From positions 175,908-239,907 of the forward strand of contig JAJNAZ010000007.1 of assembly GCA_021155855.1 (NCBI GenBank): a stretch of 64,000 nucleotides of DNA, written 5' to 3'. Below, one piece after another: positions 1-8,987 of the stretch (position 1 is its first letter; each line of letters opens with the position of its first letter). The position numbers and the translations under genes were made by a program. Origin of the DNA: Solirubrobacterales bacterium (GTDB lineage: Bacteria > Actinomycetota > Thermoleophilia > Solirubrobacterales > 70-9). Under the pieces are notes generated by a model. That model searched no databases. It saw only the letters and a program-made list of their open reading frames with translations, and had not been told where the DNA came from.

Positions 1-1147
1 CGGGCTCGGGCACCTCGGTGGTCAGGACGCGCTCGTAGACCGACTCCACCTGCTCGGCGATCCGCGGCCAGGCGTACCGCCGGGCGGATTCGCGCGCCGC
101 CCGGCCCATCCGTTCGAGCCGGGCCGGCTCATGGCTCGCGGCCTGAAGCTCCTCGGCGAGCCGCTGCGGGTCCGCGGGCGGCACCAGCACCCCGTCTACC
201 CCCTCGTCGACCACGTCGGCGTAGCCCGCGATGTTTGAGGCGATAACCGGCGTGCCGGCGGCGAAGGCCTCGGTGAGGATCATGCCGAAGCTCTCACCGG
301 TGAGCGACGGTGCGCAGAGGACGTCGGCCTCGTGCAGGGCTCGCCAGAGCTCGTCGCCGCGGACGCGGCCGCGGGCGTCGATCCGGGCCTCCGCCTCGGG
401 GTCAGCGAGATAGCGGCGCACCTCGGCATCCGAGACGCCGATCACGGTCAGTCGCGCCGGCTCGTGCTCGATCAGGGCCCCGAAGGCGGTGAGCAGGACC
501 GGCAGACCCTTGCGCTCCTCCGGACGGCCCACGAACAGCACCCTGAGCTCGTCTGAGGCCGGTTTGGGGCCCGGTGGAGGCGCCTCGGTGTCGACGCCGT
601 TCGGGATCAGCTCGTAGGTGCCGCCGAAGAAGCGGCGCCCGGTCCAGGCCGCGGCCTCGGAGACCGCGATCCGCGCGTGCATGCGGTTGAACCGGCGCCG
701 GGCCCCGACCAGGATGCCGAAGCCGTTCGTCCACCGGTTGGTGGAATAGGCATGAAAGGTGCCGACGACCGGGGCGTCCGGAAACGACGACGCGCTCCAC
801 GAAATCACCGGGGCGGGCGGCTCGTGGACGTGGACGACATCGGGGGTGTAGGCGCGCAGCTCGCGCTTGACCGCGGCCGCCGCGTTGGGAAGCCAGCTCA
901 GGTTCGAGACCGAGCCGTTGGCGCCGACCGAGAACGTCCGAGTCAGGGGCACCAGGTAGTCGGGGCGCCGGCGCGACTCGGGCGCGGCACGATGCAGCAC
1001 CCGGCTGAGGCGGTCGGGCGGGTCCCAGGGCGCAAGCACCCGAAGCTCGTGGCCGCGAGCGATCAACTCGCCGGCGAGAGCCTCGACGTGCCTGTTCACA
1101 CCGCCCCTGTAGGTCCAGGAATAGGGCGAGACTATGGCGATGCGCAC
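1..1147 (-). CDS. GT4 glycosyltransferase, PimA-like (3' end outside window)
   Basis: About 382 codons lie in the window and the gene continues past its left edge. The chosen start is GTG at 1147, giving an N-terminus RIAIVSPYSWTYRGGVNRHV. This resembles the nucleotide-sugar transferase start of phosphatidylinositol mannosyltransferases, with the GGV-H glycine loop. The GT4 donor-site motif ESFGMILTEAFAAGTPV lies about 100 residues before the edge, and the sequence near the edge (YAWPRIAEQVESVYE) looks like the family's final helix, so little is missing. It probably transfers a sugar from an activated donor to a lipid or envelope acceptor on the cytoplasmic face. The membrane-protein gene upstream lies 40 bp away on the same strand. 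The family is secure; the acceptor is not known. Confidence 0.85.
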   Translation of the reverse strand, partial: MRIAIVSPYSWTYRGGVNRHVEALAGELIARGHELRVLAPWDPPDRLSRVLHRAAPESRRRPDYLVPLTRTFSVGANGSVSNLSWLPNAAAAVKRELRAYTPDVVHVHEPPAPVISWSASSFPDAPVVGTFHAYSTNRWTNGFGILVGARRRFNRMHARIAVSEAAAWTGRRFFGGTYELIPNGVDTEAPPPGPKPASDELRVLFVGRPEERKGLPVLLTAFGALIEHEPARLTVIGVSDAEVRRYLADPEAEARIDARGRVRGDELWRALHEADVLCAPSLTGESFGMILTEAFAAGTPVIASNIAGYADVVDEGVDGVLVPPADPQRLAEELQAASHEPARLERMGRAARESARRYAWPRIAEQVESVYERVLTTEVPEP

Positions 1148-1187
1148 CCGCGTAGGGTAACCAGCCGCGCCCCGGATGCGTGTACGG

Positions 1188-3068
1188 CTAACCCCCGTTC
1201 TGCAACGGACGCCCCGGACCGGTGGTCGCCCAGAAAAACCCGGCCGAGACCCCGAGGTAGATCGTCCCGATCACTAGCAGGACCGAACCGGAGTCGTTGG
1301 CGAGCGTGCCGACGAGCACCCCGGCGAGCGCACCGAGGAAACCGCTGCGCGCCGCCCAGCGCGTGCCGAACCAGCCGAGCACCGCTCGCCGCTTAACGAA
1401 GGCGGCGACCAGCACCACCACCGTGGCCATGAGCAACTCGGGGTAGACCGGGTCGGTGAAGCTGCTCGTCATCAGGGTCAGGCGCCGCTCGAAGACATCC
1501 ACGAGGTCGCCCGCCTGACCCGCGCCGAGCACCGAACGGCTCAAGTGCGCGCCCCCGAGCGCAAGGTCGATCACGAGCAGGGCGGCCAGCGCGAGCACGG
1601 CTCCGCCGGCGACGATCAGGATTGCCCGCCGGCGCTCGAGGCCGAGCGCGAGCACGGCGGCGGTGGCGGCGCCGATGCCGAGCACGATCGCCGCCCCGAC
1701 GTCGGCGCCGAACCGCCCCGGCGCGAACGCCGCCGTCGCGACCAGGGCGATGCCGACGAAGCCGGCGGCCCCCGCTCGCCGTTCGATCCTTGCTTGCGTC
1801 GCGAGGGCGGCGCCGGTGCCGATCAGGGTCAAGGTGGTGAGGATCGCCTCCAGCTCGTTGCCGATGCCGAAGAAGCGCACTCCATAGCCGGGATTGGGCC
1901 CGAGCACCGAGAGCGACGTCAGCGGCGAGCCGGCGACGACGTCGACCGCGTAGGCGCCGACCGTCAGCCCGCAGGCGAGCGCAAACCCGGCGCACCCAGC
2001 AAGCCACCGGTCGACCGCGAGCGCGCCTACCGCCGATCCCACGCCCATCAGCAACGCGGAGGCGAGCGTGCTGGCGTCGATCGCCGCCGCGACCAGGAGC
2101 AGCAGGGGCGCGAGCGCGCATGAGAGGCCGAGCAGGCGGAGGGCGATCCGGGCACCGGGCCGCCGCCAGACCACCGCCACGAGCGCGCTCAGCGCCAGCC
2201 ATATCCCCAGCGGGAGCAGAGCAACCGTCTCCCTGCTTGGGCGGGTCTCGAGCTGGTCCTGGAGCTCGGCGACCGCCGCCGGGTCGCGATGGGCGGAGGA
2301 CGTGATCTCGCTCCCGTTCATCTCGTCGGGCACCTCCACCGCGAAATGCTCGAACACGGTCGGGGCGATGTCGGTCGTGGTGACGACGCCGTCGGTCCGG
2401 GTCGAGGCCGAGGTCAGATTGCCGCCGAAGCCGGGCCCGGCGACGCCGGCGGGCAACAGCTCCTGGTCCGCCCGTGCACCGGCGGCAAACGCGATCAGCA
2501 GGTCGTCCGGCCGAAGCCCGTCGACCATCGCCGGCAGCTCGGCGAGCCGGATGCGCAGCACGCTGAGCCCGGGCCCGCAGCCGCTTGCGCAGGCGCTCCT
2601 CTCGGCGATCTGCACGGTGCCCTCGCGGTCGACCGCCATCAGCGTCGCGAGGCCGCTGTCGGCCTCGGCCGTGACCGGCACACCCTCGCCGACGAGGGTC
2701 GAGGCGAGCAGGCCCGGCACGATGTTCGCCGGGGCATCCTCGGCCCGCTCGACCGTCCGCTCCCAGAGGCGCTCGGGCACCTGGCCATCGCGAAGATAGA
2801 GGCGGGGCAGGTCGCGGTCGTAAAGGCCCTGGTTGACCCGGTTGCCCTGGCCGACGTCGAGGAACGTCTGCGCCACCGGCACCGCCCCGAGACCGGCGCT
2901 GACCACCCCCGGCGCGAGCGCCTCGTGCGCCGCGATCTCCTCGACGGTTGTGCCGTAGGGGAGCACGGCGATCACGGCCCGCGGCTCGTCCTGCGCGGCG
3001 GCGTTCGAGGGGGCGACCGCCAGCAGTCCGAGCGCTAGCATCGCCGCTGAGGCGATGCCCGACCGCAC
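1188..3068 (-). CDS. Exported/polytopic membrane protein with alkaline-phosphatase-like N-terminal domain
   Basis: About 626 aa from a GTG start at 3068; an ATG at 3041 is the alternative and keeps the same signal peptide. The signal region is GIASAAMLALGLLAVAPSNA followed by Ala-Ala-Gln-Asp. A soluble domain of about 280 residues follows and ends with TTTDIAPTVFEHFAVEVPDE. That resembles the alkaline-phosphatase/phosphoglycerate-mutase superfamily signature, but no obvious metal-binding set is visible. The C-terminal half has roughly ten hydrophobic helices. It precedes the glycosyltransferase on the same strand, so a role in envelope glycan or lipid assembly is plausible but inferred. With the GTG start its 5' end overlaps the divergent chdC start by 14 bp, leaving no room for a normal promoter. 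No specific function is recognised. Confidence 0.7.
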   Translation of the reverse strand: MRSGIASAAMLALGLLAVAPSNAAAQDEPRAVIAVLPYGTTVEEIAAHEALAPGVVSAGLGAVPVAQTFLDVGQGNRVNQGLYDRDLPRLYLRDGQVPERLWERTVERAEDAPANIVPGLLASTLVGEGVPVTAEADSGLATLMAVDREGTVQIAERSACASGCGPGLSVLRIRLAELPAMVDGLRPDDLLIAFAAGARADQELLPAGVAGPGFGGNLTSASTRTDGVVTTTDIAPTVFEHFAVEVPDEMNGSEITSSAHRDPAAVAELQDQLETRPSRETVALLPLGIWLALSALVAVVWRRPGARIALRLLGLSCALAPLLLLVAAAIDASTLASALLMGVGSAVGALAVDRWLAGCAGFALACGLTVGAYAVDVVAGSPLTSLSVLGPNPGYGVRFFGIGNELEAILTTLTLIGTGAALATQARIERRAGAAGFVGIALVATAAFAPGRFGADVGAAIVLGIGAATAAVLALGLERRRAILIVAGGAVLALAALLVIDLALGGAHLSRSVLGAGQAGDLVDVFERRLTLMTSSFTDPVYPELLMATVVVLVAAFVKRRAVLGWFGTRWAARSGFLGALAGVLVGTLANDSGSVLLVIGTIYLGVSAGFFWATTGPGRPLQNGG

Positions 3069-3759
3069 GTTTGCCAAGTTCACCTTCTTCAAGCTCGACC
3101 CCGCCTGGCAGCGCCGCGACGCCGAGGCGCGGGCGGAGGATAAACGGGAGTTCCTCGCCGCCTGCGAGGACTTCGCCACCGACCGGTCGCTGCGCGCCTA
3201 CTCGACCGTCGGCACCCGCGGCGACACCGACCTGATGCTGCTCGCCCAGAGCCCCCTGCTCGAGGACATCCACACCTTCCACGTCGTCCTCGCCCAGAGC
3301 GGCCTCGCGAAGTGGTCGACGATTCCCCATTCCTACCTGGCAACGACAAAACGCTCGCCGTATTCCGAGGCCGAGGCGCGACCGGAGATCTGTACCTCGC
3401 AGCGTCGCTACTGCATCGTCTACCCGCTCGACAAGAAGCGCGAGTGGTACCGGCTCCCACTCGAGCGGCGCCGCTCAGTGATGGCCGAGCACATCGAGAT
3501 CGGCCGCCGGTACCCGGAGATCACGATCAACACGGCCTACTCCTTCGGCCTCGACGACCAGGAGTTCGTGGTCTCGTTCGAGTGCGACGACCCGGCCGAG
3601 TTCCTCGATTTGGTCGAGGAGTTGCGCGGTTCCGAATCGAGCGCCTACACACTGCGCGACGTCCCGATCTTCACCTGCGTCGCGATGTCGATCGGTCGCG
3701 CCCTCGACGCCCTCGACGGCACTGCGACTCCGCGCGCCGCTGCTCTGGCCGAGCGCTAG
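3055..3759 (+). CDS. chdC: Coproheme decarboxylase (chlorite dismutase family)
   Basis: 234 aa, the normal length for HemQ/ChdC. It catalyses the last step of the coproporphyrin-dependent heme route of Gram-positive bacteria, decarboxylating coproheme to heme b with peroxide. Family landmarks are FAKFTFFKLDPAW at residue 6, IPHSYLATTKRSPY near 95-105, KKREWYRLPLERRRSVMAEH (with the expected proximal His), and the actinobacterial C-terminal block YTLRDVPIFTC. The ATG at 3055 starts exactly at the conserved region. The stop overlaps that of the convergent secreted-protein gene by 4 bp. Other heme genes are not in the window. Confidence 0.92.
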   Translation: MPDRTFAKFTFFKLDPAWQRRDAEARAEDKREFLAACEDFATDRSLRAYSTVGTRGDTDLMLLAQSPLLEDIHTFHVVLAQSGLAKWSTIPHSYLATTKRSPYSEAEARPEICTSQRRYCIVYPLDKKREWYRLPLERRRSVMAEHIEIGRRYPEITINTAYSFGLDDQEFVVSFECDDPAEFLDLVEELRGSESSAYTLRDVPIFTCVAMSIGRALDALDGTATPRAAALAER

Positions 3760-4166
3760 AACAGCTTCGCACGCTGCGCCGAGATCCGAAAGCCGTGCTC
3801 GTTGCGGCGATTGACGCACTTGATCCCACTCCGCTTGTTCTTGCAGCGGAACCGGCCACGCTCGATCTTCTCGCCCTTGCCGAGCACCGGGCTGCTCGGG
3901 TCGAGGGTCGCGTCCCCGGCGCAGACGTAGTCGGCGCGCCCGTGCCTGCCGACCGCGAGGCCGCCTCCCCAGTCGAGCTCGCACGACGGAGGCTTCGGCG
4001 GCGCCTGCCAGTCGTGGTTGCGGATGTCGCAGCGGGCACCCTTGCCGGAGATGTAGCAGCCGACGTTGCCGCTCGGGGAGCGAAAGCCGGCGAGGCTCGC
4101 CGATGCCGCGGGCGCACCCGCGCATACCGCGAGGAGCGCGATCGGGACGGCGAGCCGGCGGGCCAC
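3756..4166 (-). CDS. Secreted Cys-rich protein, DUF6636-like
   Basis: 136 aa with a clean Sec signal (VPIALLAVCAGAPAASA). The mature part starts FRSPSGNVGCYISG and contains paired cysteines (GARCDI, PSCELDWG, DYVCAG, RFRCKN, GIKCVN), ending with an HGFRISAQRAKLF block. The F-SPSGN start, several Cys and GHGF-like end match my memory of actinobacterial DUF6636 proteins, so the family name rests on recall of pattern only. It is probably an extracytoplasmic disulfide-bonded domain of unknown role. It is convergent with chdC and divergent from fprA, with 56 bp between the two starts. Confidence 0.75.
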   Translation of the reverse strand: MARRLAVPIALLAVCAGAPAASASLAGFRSPSGNVGCYISGKGARCDIRNHDWQAPPKPPSCELDWGGGLAVGRHGRADYVCAGDATLDPSSPVLGKGEKIERGRFRCKNKRSGIKCVNRRNEHGFRISAQRAKLF

Positions 4167-4222
4167 AGCGCGCAGCCTGCTCGACCGCCCGTGGTTGCCA
4201 TCCCCTACGCTTTCGCGCTCGC

Positions 4223-5635
4223 ATGAGTGACCTCGGAAGCCTCGAGAACCCCCTGCGCGTGGCGATCGTCGGCTCCGGCCCGGCCGGGTTCTACGGCGCC
4301 GAGCACCTGCTCAAGCGCGACGACGTCAGCGTCGAGGTCGACATGTTCGATCGCCTACCGACGCCGTTCGGGCTCGTCCGCGCCGGGGTCGCCCCCGACC
4401 ATCCGAAGATCAAGTCGGTGATCCGGGTCTACGAGAAGACCGCCGCGCGCGGCGGCTTTCGCTTTTTCGGCAACGTCGAGATCGGCCGCGACCTGACCGT
4501 GGCCGAGCTCGAGCAACGCTACAACGCGGTCGTCTACGCCTACGGGACGGCGACCGACCGCCGGCTCGGGATCCCGGGCGAGGACCTGCCGGGGTCGCAT
4601 GCGGCGACCGAATTCGTCAACTGGTACAACGCCCATCCCGATTTCGCCGATCACCGGTTCGACCTCTCGGCCCGGCGCGCGGTGGTGATCGGTAACGGCA
4701 ACGTGGCGGCGGACGTCGCCCGGATGCTCGCCCTGCCGCGGGCCGAGCTCGACGTCACCGATACGGCCGACCACGCGATCGAGGCGCTCGCCGAATCGGC
4801 GATCGCCGAGATCGTCATCCTCGGCCGCCGCGGCCCCGCCCAGGCGGCCTTCACCAATCCCGAGGTGCGCGAGCTGGGCGAACTCACCGACGCCGACATC
4901 ATCATCGACCCCGCCGAGCTCGAGCTCGACCCGGCGAGTCGGGAGTACATCGACTCCGAGGACTGCGATCCCACCCACCGCCGCAACGTCGAGATCTTCA
5001 CCGACTTCTCCGAGCGCCAGCCCGAGGACAAGCCAAAGCGCGTGGTGATGCGTTTCTGCTGCTCGCCGGTCGAGATCAGGGGCGAGGGCAAGGTCGAGAG
5101 CATCGTCATCGGCCACAACGAGCTCTACCGCGACGATTCCGGTCAGATCCGCGCCCGCGACACCGGCGAGCGCGAGGAGATCGAGTGCGGCCTCGTGCTG
5201 CGCTCGATCGGCTATCGGGGCATCGGCCTCGAGGGGATCCCGTTCGATCCCCGCCGGGGCCTGATCCCGAACGAGGCCGGCCGCGTCAACGACCCCGAGC
5301 GGGGCGAGCAGGTCCCGGGCCACTACGCGGTCGGCTGGATCAAGCGCGGGCCCTCGGGCGTCATCGGGACCAACAAGAAGGACGCCCAGGAGACCGTCGC
5401 CACGATCTTCGCGGATCTCGAATCGGGGGCAATCGGGAAGCGCGAGCCCGTCGAGCCACCGATCGAGGTGGTTCTGGCGGCCCGAGGAGGCGACCACATC
5501 ACCTACCTCGACTGGCAGGCGATCGACCGCGCCGAGGTCTCCGCCGGCGAGCCGCAAGGGCGCCCGCGGATCAAGTTCTGTCGCATCGACGAGATGGTCG
5601 ACGCGGCCCGGTCGGCCGACGCGGTCGCCAGCTAG
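4223..5635 (+). CDS. fprA: Ferredoxin/adrenodoxin-type NADP+ reductase, FprA family
   Basis: 470 aa from ATG 4223; the open frame extends further upstream but the homology begins here. The FAD-binding loop VAIVGSGPAGFYGAEHLL lies at residues 12-30, followed by YRRFGLVRAGVAPDHP-type sequence (here PTPFGLVRAGVAPDHPKIK). The NADP loop VVIGNGNVAADVARML is near residue 155. The C-terminal FAD site is GHYAVGWIKRGPSGVIGTNK. It moves electrons between NADPH and ferredoxins, commonly serving P450s or Fe-S biogenesis. BolA and CGFS glutaredoxin genes follow on the same strand, suggesting an iron/redox neighbourhood. Confidence 0.93.
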   Translation: MSDLGSLENPLRVAIVGSGPAGFYGAEHLLKRDDVSVEVDMFDRLPTPFGLVRAGVAPDHPKIKSVIRVYEKTAARGGFRFFGNVEIGRDLTVAELEQRYNAVVYAYGTATDRRLGIPGEDLPGSHAATEFVNWYNAHPDFADHRFDLSARRAVVIGNGNVAADVARMLALPRAELDVTDTADHAIEALAESAIAEIVILGRRGPAQAAFTNPEVRELGELTDADIIIDPAELELDPASREYIDSEDCDPTHRRNVEIFTDFSERQPEDKPKRVVMRFCCSPVEIRGEGKVESIVIGHNELYRDDSGQIRARDTGEREEIECGLVLRSIGYRGIGLEGIPFDPRRGLIPNEAGRVNDPERGEQVPGHYAVGWIKRGPSGVIGTNKKDAQETVATIFADLESGAIGKREPVEPPIEVVLAARGGDHITYLDWQAIDRAEVSAGEPQGRPRIKFCRIDEMVDAARSADAVAS

Positions 5636-5680
5636 CGGCACCGCCGTCGCGTGCGGGCTGCGCGCCTAGACTGGCAAGCG

Positions 5681-5917
5681 ATGGCCGATCTGAACGAGCT
5701 CAAGCGGATGATCGAGGCGGCGCTCCCGGGAGCCGAGGTCGAGATGCTCGACGAGGGCGGCGGCGACCATCTGCGCGCGATCGTCGCGGCGCCGCAGTTC
5801 GATGAGATGAAGCGCATCGACCAGCATCGCGCGATCCGCAACGCGGTTCGCGAGCGCTTCGAGGACGGCTCGATCCACGCGCTCTCGATCGAGACCACTG
5901 TGCTCGGGTCCGGTTGA
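5681..5917 (+). CDS. BolA/IbaG-family protein
   Basis: 78 aa starting MADLNELKRMIEAALPGAEV. The BolA core is visible: GGGDHLRAIVAAPQFDEM, then RIDQHRAIRNAVRERF and the helix-strand end IHALSIETTV. BolA proteins partner with monothiol CGFS glutaredoxins in Fe-S trafficking and iron sensing. The CGFS glutaredoxin is the next gene, 42 bp downstream, which supports the call strongly. It contains no Cys, so a heterodimeric cluster would need the glutaredoxin Cys and a BolA His; the conserved-region His is present. Confidence 0.9.
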   Translation: MADLNELKRMIEAALPGAEVEMLDEGGGDHLRAIVAAPQFDEMKRIDQHRAIRNAVRERFEDGSIHALSIETTVLGSG

Positions 5918-5959
5918 CGAGTCCCCGATCGCACCGCGGTGCTGCGCTACCCTGAACGC

Positions 5960-6364
5960 ATGGCGGCCGATCCACAGCTCAAGCAGCAGGTCGAGAAGGC
6001 GATCGCCGAAAACCCGGTGCTGCTGTTCATGAAGGGAACCCCCGACGCGCCCCGCTGCGGGTTCTCGATGCGGGTGGTTGGCATGCTCGAGCAGGTCGGG
6101 ATCGACTACGGGGCGATCGACGTCCTGCCGGCGCTGCAGCCGCTGCGCGAGGTGACCGCGGAGCTCTCCGACTGGCAGACCTTCCCTCAGCTCTACGTCA
6201 ACGGCGAGCTGGTCGGCGGCTGTGACATCGTCGAGGAACTGCTCGAGTCGGGCGAGCTGGCGGAGCTGCTCGGGGTCGAGCAGCCGGCCGAGGCCGCGGC
6301 TCCGGCGCCCCAGCGCATCCTTCCCGGCGGCTCGCAGCTGAGCCCGCCGATGCAGCCGGAGTAG
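5960..6364 (+). CDS. Monothiol CGFS glutaredoxin, Grx4 family
   Basis: 134 aa. The motifs are VLLFMKGTPDAPRCGFSMRV, carrying the single-Cys CGFS active site, then WQTFPQLYVNGELVGGCDIV with the TFPQ cis-proline glutathione site and the GGCD turn. This matches Grx4/GrxD Fe-S cluster transfer proteins. The tail of about 30 residues after ELAELLGVE is low complexity and rich in Ala and Pro, which is longer than usual. It sits after bolA in the same direction, and the two proteins are expected to form a [2Fe-2S]-bridged complex. Confidence 0.93.
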   Translation: MAADPQLKQQVEKAIAENPVLLFMKGTPDAPRCGFSMRVVGMLEQVGIDYGAIDVLPALQPLREVTAELSDWQTFPQLYVNGELVGGCDIVEELLESGELAELLGVEQPAEAAAPAPQRILPGGSQLSPPMQPE

Positions 6365-6412
6365 ACCGACTACCGGGCCGGGTCGCACGGTCCCGCCCAA
6401 GCCGGCTCGCCC

Positions 6413-8290
6413 CTACGCTCCCTCCTGCGCCTTCGTCCAGCGCTCATAGAGCTCGTCGAGCTCGCGGCCGGCGCTCTCGTGTCGCTGCGCCGACTCGGCC
6501 GCGCGCTGCGGGTCGGCCCAGCGCGCCGGGTCGGCGAGCTCGTCCTCGAGCGCTCGCAAGGCCGCCTCGGCGGCCTCGACCTCGCGCTCGAGCCGGGCCG
6601 CGGCGGCGAGCCGGTTCTTGCTCGGTCCGCTCGCCCTCGGCGGCCTGGGGCGCTTGTTCGCCGCGCGCCCCGCCCCCTCGCCCGCTGCCCGGGCGCTCTC
6701 GACCCCGGAGCGGTACTCGGCCCAGCCGCCGCTGTGGCTTCGCAGCCGCCGGTCCTCGATCACGATCGTGCGCGATCCCACCGCCTCGAGCAGGGCACGA
6801 TCGTGTGAGATCAGCAGCACGGTGCCGTCGAAGCCGGTGAGCGCGTCCTCGAGCGCCTCCCGACTTTCGAGATCGAGGTGGTTGGTCGGCTCGTCGAGGA
6901 TCAGCAGGTTGGCGTCGGAGCTCGTCAGCAGCGCCAGCGCCAAGCGGCGGGACTCGCCGCCGGAAAGGTCGGTGAGCCACTTGGCCACCTCGTCGCCGGA
7001 GAACAGGAAGCGGCCGAGCAGCGCTCTCGTCTTTGCCTCGGAGAGACCGGTCGCGGCCTGCGCGTGGGCGAGCACGGTGGCCCCGGCCCGGGGGTCGAGC
7101 GCGGTGTGCTGGGCGAGGTATCCGACCTGCACGTTGTGGCCGCGGCGAAGCTTGCCCCGGCCGAGCTCGCGAACGCCCACGAGCGACTCGACCAGGGTCG
7201 TCTTGCCGCTGCCGTTGGCGCCCACCAGGGTCACGTGCTCGCCGCGCTCCAGCCACATCCCGGCGTCCTCGATCAGCGTTCGGCCGCCGACCGCGAGCGT
7301 GGCGTCCTCGAGCTCCAACACGACCCGGCCCGAGCGCTGCGCCGCTCCGAACTCGAACGACAGCGAGCTGCCCTCGGGGGGTGCCGCGTCCGGCATCCCG
7401 CGCTTCAGTCGCTCGATGCTCTTCAGCTTCGACTGCGCCTGCCTCGCCTTCGTGGCCTTGTAGCGGAAGCGCTCCACGAACCGCTCCATGCGTGCGATCT
7501 CGGCCTCGCGGCGAGCGGTGTCGCGACCCGCGGCGAGCTCGCGAGCCGCCTGCTCGGCACGCCAGGCATGCCACGGGCCGGCGAAGGAGCGGGCACCGCC
7601 ACCGACCAGCTCCAGGACCGAGGTGCCCACGGACTCGAGGAACCAGCGGTCGTGGGCGACCATGACGACCGCGGCATCGATCCCGCCCAGATAGTCCTCG
7701 AGCCACTCCAGGGACTCGATGTCGAGATGGTTGGTCGGCTCGTCGAGCAGCAGCAGATCGGGGGCGGACGCGATCGCGCGGGCGAGGGAGGCGCGGGTCA
7801 GCTCGCCGCCCGAGAAGCTCGCCAGCGGCCGGTCGAGCTCCCCTTCGACGAACCCGAGCCCTCGCAGAGCCGCGTCGACGCCGTCCCGCCAGCGGTAACC
7901 ACCGGCGTGCTCGAGCCGGGCCTGGGCGTCCGCGTAGGCGGAGAGCGTCGCCTCGTCGGCCGCCTCGGCCATCACCCGCTCGAGGCGCTCGAGCTCCCTC
8001 TCGATCGCGACGATCCAGTCGAGGCCTGCGGTCACGTACTCACGCAAGCTGGCACCGGTCCGCGGTGGGCGCTGATCGTGGAGGGCGATCCGCGTTCCGC
8101 GCCCGGTCGAGACCCGGCCTCGATCGAGGCTCGCCTCGCCGGAGAGGATTCGCAGCAGCGTCGTCTTGCCGCTGCCGTTGCGCCCGGTGAGGGTCATTCG
8201 GTCGCCCCGCTCGAGCTTGAACGAGACGTCGGCGAACAGCGTCCGCCCGCCGATGTGCTTCGTCAGGCCGGCGGCCGTGACGACGGGCAA
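6413..8290 (-). CDS. ABC-F family ATPase
   Basis: 625 aa if it starts at the TTG at 8290, the only start codon just before conserved sequence (TAAGLTKHIGGRTLF) and 9 bp after the stop of the A-type carrier gene. It has two full ABC domains and no membrane segments: Walker A GRNGSGKTT and GANGSGKTT, signatures FSGGELTRA and LSGGESRRL, Walker B LLLLDEPTNHLD and LLILDEPTNHLD. An arm-like linker lies between the domains. The C-terminal 70 residues form a charged coiled coil, as in Uup/ABC-F factors. Such proteins act on ribosomes (translation regulation or antibiotic protection); which one cannot be read here. Confidence 0.9.
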   Translation of the reverse strand: MPVVTAAGLTKHIGGRTLFADVSFKLERGDRMTLTGRNGSGKTTLLRILSGEASLDRGRVSTGRGTRIALHDQRPPRTGASLREYVTAGLDWIVAIERELERLERVMAEAADEATLSAYADAQARLEHAGGYRWRDGVDAALRGLGFVEGELDRPLASFSGGELTRASLARAIASAPDLLLLDEPTNHLDIESLEWLEDYLGGIDAAVVMVAHDRWFLESVGTSVLELVGGGARSFAGPWHAWRAEQAARELAAGRDTARREAEIARMERFVERFRYKATKARQAQSKLKSIERLKRGMPDAAPPEGSSLSFEFGAAQRSGRVVLELEDATLAVGGRTLIEDAGMWLERGEHVTLVGANGSGKTTLVESLVGVRELGRGKLRRGHNVQVGYLAQHTALDPRAGATVLAHAQAATGLSEAKTRALLGRFLFSGDEVAKWLTDLSGGESRRLALALLTSSDANLLILDEPTNHLDLESREALEDALTGFDGTVLLISHDRALLEAVGSRTIVIEDRRLRSHSGGWAEYRSGVESARAAGEGAGRAANKRPRPPRASGPSKNRLAAAARLEREVEAAEAALRALEDELADPARWADPQRAAESAQRHESAGRELDELYERWTKAQEGA

Positions 8291-8298
8291 GGAAGGGT

Positions 8299-8667
8299 CT
8301 AGACGGTCGCGGCCTGCTCGGCCGCGTCCTCGCGCACCTGGAAGCTCGAGCCGCAGCCGCAGGCGGCGACGACGTTCGGGTTGTTGACCGTGAACCCGGC
8401 GCCTTGGAGGCCGTCGACGTAGTCGACCTCGGAGCCGAAGACGAACTGCATGCTGACCTTGTCGACGATCACCGAGACCCCGTTGTGCTCGAAGACGTGG
8501 TCGTCCTCCTTGGCCGCGTCGAGGGCGAGCGCGTACTGGAATCCCGAGCAACCGCCGCCGCGAACCGCGACTCGCAGGGCCTGCTCGTTCTCGTTCGCCG
8601 CGACCAGGTCGCGGATCTTCTCGGCCGCCGTGTCGGTGATCTTGACCGCTGTCTGAGGCGTGTCCAT
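8299..8667 (-). CDS. A-type Fe-S carrier (HesB/IscA/ErpA family)
   Basis: 122 aa from ATG 8667. It has the three conserved cysteines: VRGGGCSGFQY and, near the C-terminus, VAACGCGSSF. Between them lies the family core DHVFEHNGVSVIVD...VDYVDGLQGAGFTVNNPN. It binds and passes Fe-S clusters. Its 3' end is 9 bp from the ABC-F start and its 5' end is 35 bp from the preceding glutaredoxin-like gene, all on the minus strand. It may be ErpA-like, but family subtype cannot be fixed by eye. Confidence 0.92.
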   Translation of the reverse strand: MDTPQTAVKITDTAAEKIRDLVAANENEQALRVAVRGGGCSGFQYALALDAAKEDDHVFEHNGVSVIVDKVSMQFVFGSEVDYVDGLQGAGFTVNNPNVVAACGCGSSFQVREDAAEQAATV

Positions 8668-8702
8668 CGCCGCAGATGATAGAGGGTTCGCCAGAGGCTC
8701 CC

Positions 8703-8987
8703 TCATCTGTTTGGTTCGGCGCCCGCCGGGGGCGATTCGCGCTTCGCGTAGTTCCATTCCAGGTACTCGCGGATCCGCTTCGAGTCGTGAATCACCTCCT
8801 CGCCGTCGACCAGGACCGGGACCCGTCGCTGGCGCGTGAGCTCCTCGATCTCGGGGCGGCTCGAGCGCCCGTAGGGGACCCGCCGCGTGGCGTGCTCGAG
8901 GTTCAGCTTGCGCAGCCGGCGTTCGACGGCGCCACAGGGACAGAGCACGTTGGTCGGCGTCGGGCAGCGATAGAGCACCCGCGTCAT
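8703..8987 (-). CDS. Glutaredoxin-like / GST N-terminal thioredoxin-fold protein
   Basis: 94 aa. It starts MTRVLYRCPTPTNVLCPCGAVERRLRK, so the usual CPYC-type position carries a CPCG motif. RRVPVLVDGEEVIHDSKRIREYLE follows, the VPVL cis-proline loop and the S/D-S-x-I-x-EYL glutathione-binding turn of glutaredoxins and GST N-terminal domains. The C-terminal GST helical domain is missing, so it stands as a single thioredoxin fold. Its ATG overlaps the stop of the upstream epimerase gene (ATGA), indicating translational coupling. Confidence 0.82.
   Translation of the reverse strand: MTRVLYRCPTPTNVLCPCGAVERRLRKLNLEHATRRVPYGRSSRPEIEELTRQRRVPVLVDGEEVIHDSKRIREYLEWNYAKRESPPAGAEPNR

Noticed and set aside
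1393..3330. Very long open frames opposite or overlapping real genes (also 4355-5641, 14487-16415, 53000-54300)
   Set aside because: Their proteins are Arg/Gly/Ala-rich without motifs, as expected from the antisense frames of high-GC genes.
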